Positions 18,479 through 27,720 of a stretch of DNA of 64,000 bases are shown piece after piece. Below the pieces are notes generated by a model. The model saw only the letters and a list, made by a program, of their open reading frames with translations. It had not been told where the DNA came from and did no database searches. This DNA is from VMDJ01 sp038146785 (GTDB lineage Bacteria > Pseudomonadota > Gammaproteobacteria > Chromatiales > Chromatiaceae), in the NCBI GenBank assembly GCA_038146785.1, contig JAYQSI010000005.1:62001-126000 (forward strand). Direction: 5' to 3'. Every line of letters starts with the position of its first letter. Position 1 is the first letter of the stretch. The translations under genes and the position numbers were made by a program.

Positions 18479-20509
18479 GTGTTTCTTACCGGGCGATTTG
18501 AAAAACGCAGCTTCGGCTGCGTTTCAAAAATCACTCAATGAAAAAGAGCAAGCGGCCAATATTCTGCAACGTAACTTTGATGCGCTACAGAACAGTAATT
18601 TAGGATTTTATTGGGTTGATGAGCACGGTCGCATTACGTTCAGTAACGAAGCCATTGGTGTCATGCTGGGTTATACCAAGGCAGAGATGTTGCAGCTGAA
18701 TATTGTAGATATTGACCCTGAGATCAAAGAAAACGAAATCACGCTAGAACGTCGTCGTCATAAACTGAAAGAAACTGGCGTGTTGAATTTTTCAGGTCAG
18801 CTTAAGCACAAAAATGGCGAGGTACTCGAGGTTGATAACTCGGCTTATCAGCACATTGATTATCGCGGACGTCCCTCAACCGCCGTGGTGGTGCGTAACC
18901 TGACAGAAGAAAAGAAACTATCAAGCAAGCTTGCAGAGCAAAGTGCTGAACAGCAAGCGATTCTGTCGAATGCACAAATTGGTATCTATCGTTCGGTTGA
19001 TCGAAAAGTCGCTTGGGCCAATGAGCGTGCTGCTGAAATCTTTGGGTATCCGTTGGATGAATTCATCGGAATGGACACACGCTTGTGGCATGTCAGCCAA
19101 GAGGTGTTTGATCATGTCGGTGAAATCATTGCCAACATGGTTAAAAGGAATGAACCAGTTGCCTTTGAAGAGCCTTTATTGAAAAAAGATGGTGAGACAA
19201 TTTGGGTTCGCTTGACGGGAAAGCCAATGTCGGAAGACCCAATAACTTCGACATTATTTATTCGATTGAAGATATTTCTGAAGAACGGGCGGCTAAGCAG
19301 GCTGAAGCAAAAGCCTTGCAAGCTGCTCAAGCGGCTAACAAAGCCAAGTCAGACCTGCTGGCAAATGTCTCACACGAGGTGCGCACCCCAATCAATTTGA
19401 TTCAGGGTATGACTGAGGTGTTGAAGGACAAGCCCTTAGATGAGGAAACCCTCAAGCAAATTCGTTTGATTGAGCAAGGTACTGAGACCTTGTTATCGCA
19501 AGTGAATCAGTTGCTCGATTTAACCCGAATTGAAAATCAAAAGCTGGAATTAACGCCAGAGGATTTCGATTTAAGCCAAATGGTGCGCGATGTGGTTGCG
19601 ATGTCTGAAGCGCGTGCGGCAGGTAAAGGCCTGAAGATGCATCTAGAACAGGTGTCTGATGAGCTTCGCGTCCATGGCGATAAAACCCGCTTACGTCAGA
19701 TTCTGCTCAACCTGATTGGTAATGCCTTGAAGTACACCGAAAAGGGCTCGGTGACTGTTGCTGTCAATGCCTTGATGAAAGGTCAGTCACAGTATCAAGT
19801 GCAACTTGCGGTTAAAGATACGGGTAAAGGTATTGATCAAGCTCTGGCGCAGCGTTTATTTGAACGCTTTAGTAAAGGTGATCACGATGAGTCGGTACCA
19901 AGCACTGGCTTGGGATTATCCATCAGTAAAGAATTGGTTGAGTTGATGGGCGGTGATATCCATGTCGACTCAACGCCAGGTGAAGGCTCGACCTTTGCCG
20001 TCAATCTTGTATTAGATAAAGCATCCGATAAACCGGCTGCTGTTGTTGAAAAGAAAGTGGAACCAAAGGTTAACTTGATGCCAAAGCCATTACGTCAGAT
20101 TAATTCATTAGGTGAACTATCCGTGTTGGCGGTTGATGATGTTGAAACCAATCTGATGGTGGTTGAGGTGTTGTTAGCCAAGATGGGTATTCAAGCTAAA
20201 AAAGCACTCTCTGCAGAAGCGGCATTTGAGCTTTTACAAAAAGAAGCGGTGGATGTGGTGCTGATGGATATTCAGATGCCGGGCATGAATGGCATTGAAG
20301 CGACACAGAAGATTCGTCAAGGTGAAGTGGCAGGCGTAAACCCTGAGTTACCGATCATCGCGCTAACCGCTAATGTGATGCAGGGTGATATTGATCACTA
20401 TCTCGAAAACGGTATGAACAACTATCTGTCCAAGCCAGTGAGTGTGAAAGAGTTGACCCGTGTGTTGGAGCCACTTGTCACCAGTGACTCGTCAGAACAG
20501 CTTAAATAA
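18471..20509 (+). CDS. Hybrid sensor histidine kinase with two PAS domains, frameshifted
   Basis: A cytoplasmic sensor kinase. From N to C: PAS 1 (GFYWVDEHGRITFSN), PAS 2 (GIYRSVDRKVAWANERA), HisKA with SHEVRTPINLI, HATPase with NLIGNALKYT, DTGKGI and GLGLSIS, and a receiver with phosphoacceptor Asp in LMDIQMPGMNG and Lys in YLSKPVS. The frame breaks at 19238-19240: the three-base C run would need four C for a continuous 679-residue protein. No membrane segment is visible, so the signal is probably internal (redox, ligand or haem). The only plausible start, ATG 18471, overlaps the DEAD-box stop. The 3' end overlaps convergent thrC by eight bases. The output partner is unknown. Confidence 0.85.
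18503..18524 (+). terminator. Stable UUCG hairpin after the DEAD-box gene
   Basis: AAACGCAGC (18503-18511), loop TTCG, GCTGCGTTT (18516-18524): a perfect nine-base stem closed by the extra-stable C(UUCG)G tetraloop. It lies 25 bases after the DEAD-box stop but inside the first codons of the kinase reading frame. There is no proper T run, so it may be a weak terminator, an mRNA-stabilising element or a brake on kinase translation. Confidence 0.5.
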
Positions 20510-21968
20510 ACGCAAAGACGGTTTCTTCGATATCGGTTTTATCGATAACCGTATCTTGTGCAACGGGTTTATTAAACAGTGCGGCAATCATCGGTGGAAC
20601 AGGCTGCTTTGACGCTTCTGAAATCAGCTGTAAAGCTTCCTCATCACCTTTGCCGGCTTCACCGGTAATGGTTTCTGCAACAGTCGGTGAGAACTTGGTC
20701 CATTCCGCTGTCGCATAAATCACCGTTGCGTGACCGTTCTGTTGTGTTTCTTGCGCTTTAAAGCAGGTCGCGGTGTGTGGACACATCAAGTAGCCATCAT
20801 CAAAGGTCTCTTTGATATAACGTGCGACTTCTTCATCGCTCGCATAATCGGCACCAAAGATGGCTTGTAGCTGCGCTAGCTCAGCATCGCTGAGTTGGTA
20901 ACGATGGTCTGCATCGAGTTGCGCCATCAATTCACGCGTACGCTCAGCACCAAATAGGTCAAACAACACGCGCTCAACATTCGATGACTTGAGGATGTCC
21001 ATCGCTGGTGAGGTAGTGGCAATCACTGAGCGACCCGTTAGGTCGTAAGCGCCGGTGTTAATCAGATCAGTCAGCACATTGTTGCTGTTCGATGAGATCA
21101 GAATGCGCGCAACCGGTAGGCCCATCTTCATTGCGTAATAACCACCAAGGGCATTACCAAAGTTACCGCTAGGCACATTCAGATAAATCTTTTCGCCTAG
21201 GGTGATCGCACCTTGGCGAACCAAATCGAGATAGCTGCTGATGTGATAAATCTGTTGGAAGATGATGCGACCAAAGTTAACCGAGTTTGCCGCTGACAGC
21301 TTGGTGCCTTTCTCTGCAAGCTTGGCATGGAAGGCATCTGATGACAGCAATGACTTGAGCGCTGATTGCGCATCGTCAAAATCACCGTGGATGCCAATCA
21401 CTTTTAAGTTGGCGGCATCTTCTGTGACCATCTGCAGGCGTTGCACGTCTGAGGTGCCACCATCAGGATAAAGACACGCCACTTTGACGTTATCGCGATT
21501 TTTAAAGGTTTCGAGCGTTGCAGGGCCGGTGTCACCACTGGTCGCTGCCAAAATCAGGTAGTTCTCGTTGCGCGCTTGCGCCAAGCTTGAGAGCACCACA
21601 CCAAATGGTTGTAGCGCCATGTCTTTGAAGGCACGCGTCGGGCCGTGGAACAGCTCAGAGACAAAGGTCTTCTCGCCAATCTTTACAACCGGTACTGGGT
21701 TGCTGCCGTCATCAAACTTGTCATACAAGCTCAGTGCTTGGTCAATCACCGCCGCGTCAATATCGATCTCATAAGCATCGAGTACCGCTTTAGCGATGGT
21801 CTTATAGCTTGAGTCGCGATGCGCTTCGAGGAAGCTCATGCCCAGTTCAGGTAACTGCTCTGGTACATAAAGACCGCCAAACGATGCCATAGGATTCAGG
21901 ATCGCCTGTGAGAAAGGGACTTTAGCTGGGCGTTTGCCGTCGTTTCCGCGCGTTTCGATGAACTGCAT
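20502..21968 (-). CDS. thrC: Threonine synthase
   Basis: PLP enzyme that converts O-phosphohomoserine to threonine. The 488-residue protein starts MQFIETRGNDGK and shows the PLP-lysine motif HGPTRAFKDMALQ, the phosphate-binding ATSGDTGPA, PSGNFGNALGGYYA and the C-terminal CPHTATCFKA segment, all typical of the long ThrC type. It is separated from hom (44117), which supplies the pathway before homoserine kinase. It is convergent and slightly overlapping with the hybrid kinase, and 53 bases downstream lies the Kef gene on the same strand upstream of it, so cotranscription is possible. Confidence 0.95.
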   Translation of the reverse strand: MQFIETRGNDGKRPAKVPFSQAILNPMASFGGLYVPEQLPELGMSFLEAHRDSSYKTIAKAVLDAYEIDIDAAVIDQALSLYDKFDDGSNPVPVVKIGEKTFVSELFHGPTRAFKDMALQPFGVVLSSLAQARNENYLILAATSGDTGPATLETFKNRDNVKVACLYPDGGTSDVQRLQMVTEDAANLKVIGIHGDFDDAQSALKSLLSSDAFHAKLAEKGTKLSAANSVNFGRIIFQQIYHISSYLDLVRQGAITLGEKIYLNVPSGNFGNALGGYYAMKMGLPVARILISSNSNNVLTDLINTGAYDLTGRSVIATTSPAMDILKSSNVERVLFDLFGAERTRELMAQLDADHRYQLSDAELAQLQAIFGADYASDEEVARYIKETFDDGYLMCPHTATCFKAQETQQNGHATVIYATAEWTKFSPTVAETITGEAGKGDEEALQLISEASKQPVPPMIAALFNKPVAQDTVIDKTDIEETVFAFI

Positions 21969-22021
21969 GATGCTCTGTGCTGTTAATTGAGAATTGGCGC
22001 GCGATTATACCTGAGTTGGCG

Positions 22022-23998
22022 CTAATTGATGGCCCGCTGACTTTGCAGGGCTTTTCGTGCACGCTCGACGGCCTTGTTGGTGCCGGTCAGGATGAGTCGA
22101 TCGCCGGCAGCTAAGGGATCGGTCGCCTCGAGCATGGTGTTTTCTTCATTACGAATCAGCTCGATATCAACATAGCTGTGATTGAGTCCGAGCTGACTTA
22201 AGCGCTGCCCGATGAAGCTGCAGTTATCTTCGATGACAAATGTCTCGCGCATTAGATAGTCATTCAGCGGCTGATCAATCAGATGCGGCTCGCCGTGGAA
22301 AATGCCACGTAGGTCGGCATAGCGTTTAGAGCGGGTTGAGCTGATCAGTAGGTCAATCTCATCGCGATCGATATCTAAGTGTTCTAGGGTGCGCGTAGCG
22401 ACAAGCAGGCTCGATTCCAGTGATTCGGGAATCACGGTAGAGGCGCCCATTTGCAGCAGCTTTTCCATCTGTTGCTCGTTACGCACACGCACGATGATCG
22501 GTAGCTTCTGATTGAGGCTGCGTGCGACTTCCAACACGCGTTCTATGACATAACCTTCATGCACCGTTATAACCAAGGCAGCGGCACGATGGATACCGGC
22601 CATCTCGAGGGTTTGTGGATGTGTGCTGTCGCCATAGCGCACCGGCTCGCCGGCATCAAAAGCATCTTTGATCAGTCGTGGATCAACATCCAGAGCGAGA
22701 TAGGTTTGCTCTTCATGCTTAAGAAATTGCGCCAAGTTCTGACCAACACGACCAAAGCCAGCGATGATTACGTGATCTTCTAAGTTGTCAGCATGTTCCG
22801 CGATCGCCATGGCTTTTTCGTCGCGTTGTGATTGATAGTCGGGTACGACCCGTTTCGCGATCGCGCCGTTATGACGGATCAGTAGGGGTGCTAATGACAT
22901 GCTAAGCACCAGTGCGGCGAGAATCGGTTGTATCTGATCACTGCTAACGATGTTGTTCGCTAACGCTAAGGTAAGAAGGGCAAAACCAAATTCGCCGCCT
23001 TGTCCTAAGACGATGCCGGTGCGCAGCGCAACGCCCCAGTCGCGTTGTAAGAACCAGGTCAAAAAGACAATCAGGCCACCTTTGCCAACGACTACGCCCA
23101 AGGTGAGCAGCAGCACCCATTGCCAATGACTCAAGGCTTCTGGCACGTTGAGCTGTGCGCCAACGGAAATAAAGAACAAGCCAAGCAGGACATCTCGGAA
23201 GGGGCGAATCTCGATTTCGATGTGATGGCGATATTCGCTTTCGGCCAGCATCACGCCCGCAAGGAAGGCACCAAGCGCAAGCGACAATCCCATTTGCTGG
23301 GTCGACCATGCCGCGGTCAATGCGAGCAAAAGAATCGCTAGGGTGAACAGTTCAGCTGAGTAATAACCAGCGATCCAATTGAGTACAGGGCGCAATAACC
23401 AGTGGCCAATGGCAAACATGATGCCGAAAGCGATCACCGCTTTAATGAAAGCGATGCCTAGCGCGACGCCCATTTGATCGCTGCCGCTCGCTAAGATCGG
23501 GATGGCGACCAAGAAAGGCACAACAGAAAGATCTTGGAACAGCAGGATGCCAAGCGAATTGCGACCGTGACGTGAGTGGATCTCAAGTTGTTCTTGCAGC
23601 TGCTTTACCGCGATAGCGGTAGAGGAGAGCGCCAAAGCGCCACCCACGGCAAATGCCGCCTGCCAGCTCATGCCGATCCACATGGCGAGTGCGATGGTCG
23701 AGAGCGTCGAAAGCAGCACCTGCATGCTGCCCAGACCGAGCAAGAGTCGGCGCATCGACATCAAATGACCGATCGAGACCTCAAGTCCAATCATGAACAG
23801 CAGGAAGACAACGCCAAGCTCGGCGAGGAATTCAATGTCGTGATGGGCGGGGATCCAGCCAATCGCGTGCTCGCCAAAAAGCGCACCCACGGCCAAATAG
23901 CCGAGGATGGGCGGTAGATTGAGCCGTCTAACCATCGCCACAGAGACGACCGATAGGGTCAAAAGGACGATGATGCCGTTGAGAATTGAATGATCCAT
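22022..23998 (-). CDS. Kef-type K+/H+ antiporter (CPA2 with RCK domain)
   Basis: A 658-residue monovalent cation:proton antiporter-2. Twelve or so membrane segments occupy residues 1-380 and include FLLFMIGLEVS and GGALALSSTAIAVKQL. A TrkA-N/RCK domain follows (about 405-520) with the Rossmann motif IIAGFGRVGQNL, then a TrkA-C domain (about 570-655). This matches KefB/KefC/YbaL-like proteins that expel potassium under thiol stress. ATG 23998 (MDHSILNGIIVLL) is preferred over an upstream in-frame ATG at 24037, since the first helix starts here. No ancillary KefF/KefG gene is adjacent. It is divergent from the SLC13 gene. Confidence 0.9.
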   Translation of the reverse strand: MDHSILNGIIVLLTLSVVSVAMVRRLNLPPILGYLAVGALFGEHAIGWIPAHHDIEFLAELGVVFLLFMIGLEVSIGHLMSMRRLLLGLGSMQVLLSTLSTIALAMWIGMSWQAAFAVGGALALSSTAIAVKQLQEQLEIHSRHGRNSLGILLFQDLSVVPFLVAIPILASGSDQMGVALGIAFIKAVIAFGIMFAIGHWLLRPVLNWIAGYYSAELFTLAILLLALTAAWSTQQMGLSLALGAFLAGVMLAESEYRHHIEIEIRPFRDVLLGLFFISVGAQLNVPEALSHWQWVLLLTLGVVVGKGGLIVFLTWFLQRDWGVALRTGIVLGQGGEFGFALLTLALANNIVSSDQIQPILAALVLSMSLAPLLIRHNGAIAKRVVPDYQSQRDEKAMAIAEHADNLEDHVIIAGFGRVGQNLAQFLKHEEQTYLALDVDPRLIKDAFDAGEPVRYGDSTHPQTLEMAGIHRAAALVITVHEGYVIERVLEVARSLNQKLPIIVRVRNEQQMEKLLQMGASTVIPESLESSLLVATRTLEHLDIDRDEIDLLISSTRSKRYADLRGIFHGEPHLIDQPLNDYLMRETFVIEDNCSFIGQRLSQLGLNHSYVDIELIRNEENTMLEATDPLAAGDRLILTGTNKAVERARKALQSQRAIN

Positions 23999-24119
23999 AG
24001 CGTTATTGCAGCTGATTTCGGCGATATTTTGACTCAACTTTAATCAAAAGGCATTCGCGCGTAGAATGCGCCGCTCAAAATCCTATAAGAATAATAATGT
24101 TGTAAAACTTAGGCAGTGG

Positions 24120-24138
24120 CGGAAAACCCGCCGGAGAG
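24120..24138 (+). promoter_or_regulatory. Hairpin and ribosome site before SLC13 gene
   Basis: GGCGG and CCGCC with a short A-rich loop form a five-base stem immediately upstream of the GGAG ribosome site of the SLC13 gene (ATG 24145). It could modulate initiation; no known riboswitch is recognised. Confidence 0.3.
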
Positions 24139-24144
24139 TAGTTC

Positions 24145-26094
24145 ATGGCTGCATTTGATATGAAGAAAGGCATTGCAGGTATCGTCTTTTTAGCGATGGC
24201 GATTGTTTTGTCGAAAGTGGTTCCCACGGTTGAAATTGCATGGGTAACCGGCATTCTTTTACTCACGATTTATTTGTTTGCATTTGAAGTTGTTGATGTC
24301 GATGTGGCAGCGGCAACCGTCATGGTTATCTTAGGTTTAACTACCTTAGTGGCACCCTTTATGGGGCTCAGTGGTGGCTTGGTTGATAACCAGAAATTGT
24401 TTAACGGTTTCTCGTCAAACGCGGTGATGTCGATCATTGCGGTAATGATCATTGGTGCAGGTTTGGATAAGACCGGCATCATGACTAAAGTGGCGGCCTT
24501 CATTCTTAAGGTGGGTGGCACAACAGAAGCGCGCATCATTCCGATCATTTCAGCGACGGTTGGTTTTATTTCATCGTTCATGCAGAACGTAGGTGCAGCC
24601 GCCTTGTTCTTGCCAGTGGTCTCACGTATCTCAGCGCGTTCGGGTTTGCCGATGTCTCGCTTGCTGATGCCAATGGGCTTCTGTGCGATCTTGGGCGGTA
24701 CCGTGACAATGGTGGGTTCAAGTCCTCTGATCTTGTTGAACGATTTGATCTTGACCTCTAACCAAGCGTTGCCGGTTGAGCAACAGATGGAAACCTGGAG
24801 CTTGTTCTCAGTAACACCTGTGGGTATTGCATTGGTTGCGACCGGTATTATCTATTTCGTCTTGGCGGGTCGTTTTGTTTTACCGACCACCAAGAGCGAG
24901 TCGAGCACCAAAGGCTCAGATCCGATGGCTTACTTCCAAGAAGTCTATGGCTTGGCTTACGGCATTGCTGAGGTTGTGGTTACCGATAACAGTGCATTGA
25001 TTGGTAAGCAGCTTGATGAGATTGAGGGTGTTGAGCGTATTCGTGTCATTGCGAATAAGTACTCTGGGGGCGAATCAAACATTGGTCCTGGTACCTTGGC
25101 GCGTGATACCGGTATTGCTCCGGGTATGGTGCTTGGCATCGTTGCTGATCCACGTGATCTCGATGCGTTTGTGACCAAATATGATCTGCAAAAGCGTGAT
25201 TCATTGCGCACCTTTGCCGATGCTTTAGCAGCGAATAAAGCAGGTATCGCAGAAGTGGTTATTCCGCCAGGTTCTAACCTTATTGGTAAGAGTGCACGTG
25301 ATATCTGGATGCGTAAAACCTACGGCTTAGCGTTGGTGGGTTTGCATCGTAATGGCGAGACCATGCGTGAGGGTGATGATATCCGCAACATGGCTTTCCA
25401 AGCTGGCGACACCTTGGTGGTTCATACCCCTTGGATTGGTTTGGAGCGTATCGAAGACGATAAGAACTTCGTTGTTGTGACCACTGAATATCCACGTGCT
25501 GAGAAGCTGCGTCCTAACAAAGTCCGTTGGGCGGGTTTGTTCTTTGCGGTTGCTCTTTGCATGGTGTTGTTCACTGATATCCGTTTGTCGATTGCGTTGT
25601 TAACCGGTGCTATCGGTATGGTGCTTTCAGGCGTTCTGAAGATTGAAGAGGCGTATCAAGCGGTCAGTTGGAAGACCGTTTTCTTGTTGGCGTCCTTGAT
25701 TCCGCTCGGTTTGGCGGTTGAAACCACCGGTACCGCAAAATGGATTGCAGAAGAGGTGGTGGCAGCCACAGGTGGGGCAGCACCTTGGATTATCCAAGCA
25801 GCGATTGCCGTGTTGGCGACCTTCTTTACCTTGGTGATGTCGAATGTGGGTGCAACTGTGTTGTTGGTACCGCTTGCAGTGAATATTGCCCTTCAAGTGG
25901 GTGCTGACCCTGCGGTCTATGCATTGACTGTTGCGATTGCGACCTCGAACTCGTTCTTGATCCCAACGCACCAAGTTAATGCCTTGATCATGGGTCCTGC
26001 GGGCTACCGCGTACCGGACTTCATGAAGGCGGGTGGCATCATGACCATCTTGTTCTTGGTGGTGATGCTCACCATGATGAATTTAATCTTCTAA
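24145..26094 (+). CDS. SLC13/DASS-family permease with two RCK_C domains
   Basis: A 649-residue transporter. N-terminal membrane segments (about 5-255), then two successive TrkA-C (RCK_C) soluble domains (about 270-350 and 365-445), then a second membrane block (about 460-649) ending MLTMMNLIF. This split layout is that of the SAC1/CitT-related SLC13 permeases, which move sulfate, dicarboxylates or similar anions with sodium or proton. The motif NVGAAALFLPVV and its second-half counterpart NVGATVLLVPLA are the paired substrate-site repeats. GGAGAG lies eight bases before ATG. In a soxB organism sulfate or another oxyanion is a fair guess, not a demonstration. Confidence 0.88.
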   Translation: MAAFDMKKGIAGIVFLAMAIVLSKVVPTVEIAWVTGILLLTIYLFAFEVVDVDVAAATVMVILGLTTLVAPFMGLSGGLVDNQKLFNGFSSNAVMSIIAVMIIGAGLDKTGIMTKVAAFILKVGGTTEARIIPIISATVGFISSFMQNVGAAALFLPVVSRISARSGLPMSRLLMPMGFCAILGGTVTMVGSSPLILLNDLILTSNQALPVEQQMETWSLFSVTPVGIALVATGIIYFVLAGRFVLPTTKSESSTKGSDPMAYFQEVYGLAYGIAEVVVTDNSALIGKQLDEIEGVERIRVIANKYSGGESNIGPGTLARDTGIAPGMVLGIVADPRDLDAFVTKYDLQKRDSLRTFADALAANKAGIAEVVIPPGSNLIGKSARDIWMRKTYGLALVGLHRNGETMREGDDIRNMAFQAGDTLVVHTPWIGLERIEDDKNFVVVTTEYPRAEKLRPNKVRWAGLFFAVALCMVLFTDIRLSIALLTGAIGMVLSGVLKIEEAYQAVSWKTVFLLASLIPLGLAVETTGTAKWIAEEVVAATGGAAPWIIQAAIAVLATFFTLVMSNVGATVLLVPLAVNIALQVGADPAVYALTVAIATSNSFLIPTHQVNALIMGPAGYRVPDFMKAGGIMTILFLVVMLTMMNLIF

Positions 26095-26113
26095 AACAGA
26101 GGGTTAAGTAAAG

Positions 26114-26140
26114 AAAAGCCGAGCTTTGCTCGGCTTTTTT
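26114..26140 (+). terminator. Terminator after SLC13 gene
   Basis: AGCCGAGC (26117-26124), loop TTT, GCTCGGCT (26128-26135) followed by T residues, 20 bases after the stop. Confidence 0.9.
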
Positions 26141-26182
26141 ATGCGCTTGTATAAATTAATGGTCAAATTTGTAAGAATTTTC

Positions 26183-26211
26183 TTGCAAAAATAAGAATTA
26201 ACTAATATAGT
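26183..26211 (+). promoter_or_regulatory. Sigma-70 promoter of candidate sRNA 1
   Basis: TTGCAA (26183-26188), 17-base spacer, TATAGT (26206-26211). The predicted start lies near 26217, inside the ACTCCTCC block. Four bases separate the -10 box from that block, the same spacing as in the second unit. Confidence 0.75.
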
Positions 26212-26216
26212 AACAA

Positions 26217-26332
26217 CTCCTCCTAAGGGCAACACTATTACCTCGCCATTTGGCCCCCTCTAGTGCTAAGTGGTTGTTTTTCATAGGTATAGTTGGACAT
26301 TTAACCCGCAACCTCGGTTGCGGGTATTTTTT
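26217..26332 (+). ncRNA. Candidate small RNA 1 with 5' anti-Shine-Dalgarno block
   Basis: A promoter-terminator unit of about 115 bases with no plausible ORF. It starts with ACTCCTCCTAAGGG (26216-26229), whose CCUCCU is complementary to Shine-Dalgarno sequences. An inner stem CACTA/TAGTG (26233-26237 with 26261-26265) is possible. It ends in a nine-base stem ACCCGCAAC/GTTGCGGGT (26304-26312, 26317-26325) and a T run. Since it lies between convergent protein genes, it is not a leader. A second unit with the same 5' block and similar terminator lies 195 bases downstream. Role inferred: translation-repressing antisense to ribosome sites. No named sRNA family is recognised. Confidence 0.65.
26304..26332 (+). 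terminator. Terminator of candidate sRNA 1
   Basis: Nine-base GC-rich stem with CTCG loop followed by TATTTTTT. No protein gene on this strand ends here, which supports a short stand-alone transcript. Confidence 0.88.
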
Positions 26333-26376
26333 GCCCGGCTTTCGGGATAAGAAATTTCCTACATTAATGTTTCTGA

Positions 26377-26406
26377 TTGTTCAGGTGAGCGCTTCATCCG
26401 TAAAGT
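26377..26406 (+). promoter_or_regulatory. Probable promoter of candidate sRNA 2
   Basis: TTGTTC (26377-26382), 18-base spacer, TAAAGT (26401-26406), then four bases and the repeated ACTCCTCC block at 26411. Weaker than promoter 1 but identically placed. Confidence 0.6.
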
Positions 26407-26411
26407 AAAGA

Positions 26412-26532
26412 CTCCTCCTAAGGGTCACCAACTGAATAGTTCCCGCGAAGGTCGTGAAAGTTGTAGACGATTGAGCAGTCTTTTTCCTAAGAGTTGGTTC
26501 TTTTACCCGCGCTGATTAGCGCGGGTTTTTTT
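26412..26532 (+). ncRNA. Candidate small RNA 2, tandem relative of sRNA 1
   Basis: A second promoter-terminator unit of about 120 bases. It begins with the same 14 bases ACTCCTCCTAAGGG (26411-26424), differs in the middle, and ends with a terminator sharing ACCCGC/GCGGGT. A seven-base long-range pair ACCAACT (26427-26433) with AGTTGGT (26492-26498) would close the body and leave the 5' CCUCCU block single-stranded. The terminator overlaps the 3' end of the broken EAL gene on the other strand, so cis-antisense contact is possible too. Conserved ends with a variable middle suggest duplicated sRNA genes. Function is inferred. Confidence 0.65.
26505..26532 (+). terminator. Terminator of candidate sRNA 2
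   Basis: ACCCGCGCT (26505-26513), loop GATT, AGCGCGGGT (26518-26526), then a T run to 26532. On the other strand it may also help end the EAL gene. Confidence 0.88.
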
Positions 26533-27308
26533 GCCTGAGCTTAAATAACGGCGTGGCCTGATTGGTTTGCAAGTTGCCGCCATAGGGTTTGGCAAAGAGG
26601 AAGCCTTGGCCAGCGTAACAATTCATTGATTTAAGCTGCAGAAGGGTTTCTTCGGTCTCGATGCCTTCTGCCACCACAAAAGCGCCAAAGGCATGCGCGA
26701 TGCTCAAGATGGCATCGATCAAAATGTGATCATTGCTGCGTTGCTCATCCAAATTCTGAATAAATGATTTATCGACCTTTAGCTCACTAAAGGGCAGGTC
26801 TCTCAGGTTGGTAAGTGAGGAGTAGCCGGTACCGAAGTCATCGAGTGCGAAGCTAAAGCCCTCGGCCTTTAAACGGTGGATCAGCGCACCTGAACCTCGG
26901 ATTTTAAGAATCGCTGTTTCGGTGATTTCAAGAATGACCTGTCTACGCCTAATGGGGTTATTAGGAGTCAAAGGTTTAAGTAAGGTTGATAAATCATTCT
27001 GGCAGTGAGGAAGGAGAGACGTTGAGGGAAATCATCGTTTGCCCAGAGTGATTCCAGTGCGCCTGTTCGTTTAGCACTTTCTCAAAAAGGATCTGGGTGA
27101 CTTCAAACATCATGCGATGTTGTTCAGCGAACGGTATGAAGATATTGGGAGAAATCATGCCCTCTTTGGGGTGATTCCAACGAAGAGGGCTTCGTAACCT
27201 AGAACGTCCGGTTCTCAACAAAATGATGGGTTGATAGTGCACTTCAAGCTCATCGCGTAATGCATCGGCTCTGAGTCCATTTAGCAGTGTTCGGGTATCG
27301 ACTGGCAT
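26516..27308 (-). pseudogene. EAL-domain c-di-GMP phosphodiesterase, broken by frameshifts
   Basis: Remnant or mis-sequenced gene of a stand-alone EAL protein, which degrades cyclic di-GMP. From ATG 27308 (AAAGG upstream) the frame reads ELEVHYQPI, then loses frame at about 27200-27206 and regains it at about 27183-27187. The core motif (YEAL) is legible only in the alternate frame, consistent with a two-base and a one-base loss. A third shift, one extra base near 26997-27001, follows NVSPSSLP. The C-terminal part is well kept: VILEITETAIL, LDDFGTGYSSL, LKVDKSFI, VAEGIETEE, GQGFLFAKP. Net correction of two bases gives a clean 264-codon frame. Catalytic residues otherwise look normal, so error or recent inactivation are both possible. 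Confidence 0.8.
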
Positions 27309-27438
27309 GTGACCTTTCAAATAATGATATTTAGCGGTCACGTTAACGTCTGTGAGTCCAATTCTTAAGGGTTCTTATTGCCTGTATGCCGAAAACACCC
27401 CTAATTCTGTGATTAAGTCAAAAAACCAAAAATAAGCA

Positions 27439-27720
27439 ATGGCTCAAAAGTTCTTATCGTTGATGACCACATCGATTTTTTCAAGTCTATTTAAAATGGG
27501 CGGGTATCAATTGTGGCGGTCAGTTCAGCAAGAGAAGCCTTGATAAGTTGGATGAGTCGTTTTTTAGTCACTGACTTAATGATGCCAGAGATCGATGGTT
27601 TCGCTCTCATCAATAAAGCGCTTGAGATTAACCCTAAGCTTAAAACCTTAGTGATTAGCGCAGCCTTAGAGTTTAAAGAACGTTTGAGGGCGGTGACTTC
27701 CTCAGTGCCTAGGCGAAAAG
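27439..27720 (+). pseudogene. Response regulator receiver remnant
   Basis: Fragments of a CheY-like receiver lie in shifting frames: MAQK then VLIVDDHIDFF (acidic pocket), KMGGYQ, AVSSAREAL, DKLDESFF and VTDLMMPEIDGFALINKAL with the phosphoacceptor Asp. At least four frame changes occur in about 150 bases, most explained by loss of one base in short A, T or G runs. The domain ends in the 3' end of the convergent decarboxylase gene (stop at 27709) before the conserved Lys-Pro of strand five, so it is truncated as well. It is divergent from the broken EAL gene, its probable former partner. Confidence 0.7.

Noticed and set aside
24145..26094. Inorganic-carbon transporter of a Thiomicrospira-type CCM
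   Set aside because: The protein is clearly SLC13 with RCK_C domains; the known carbon transporters of these bacteria are other families and no carboxysome genes are here.
26994..27341. Two independent EAL proteins
   Set aside because: The two frames are complementary halves of one EAL domain joined by a one-base shift.
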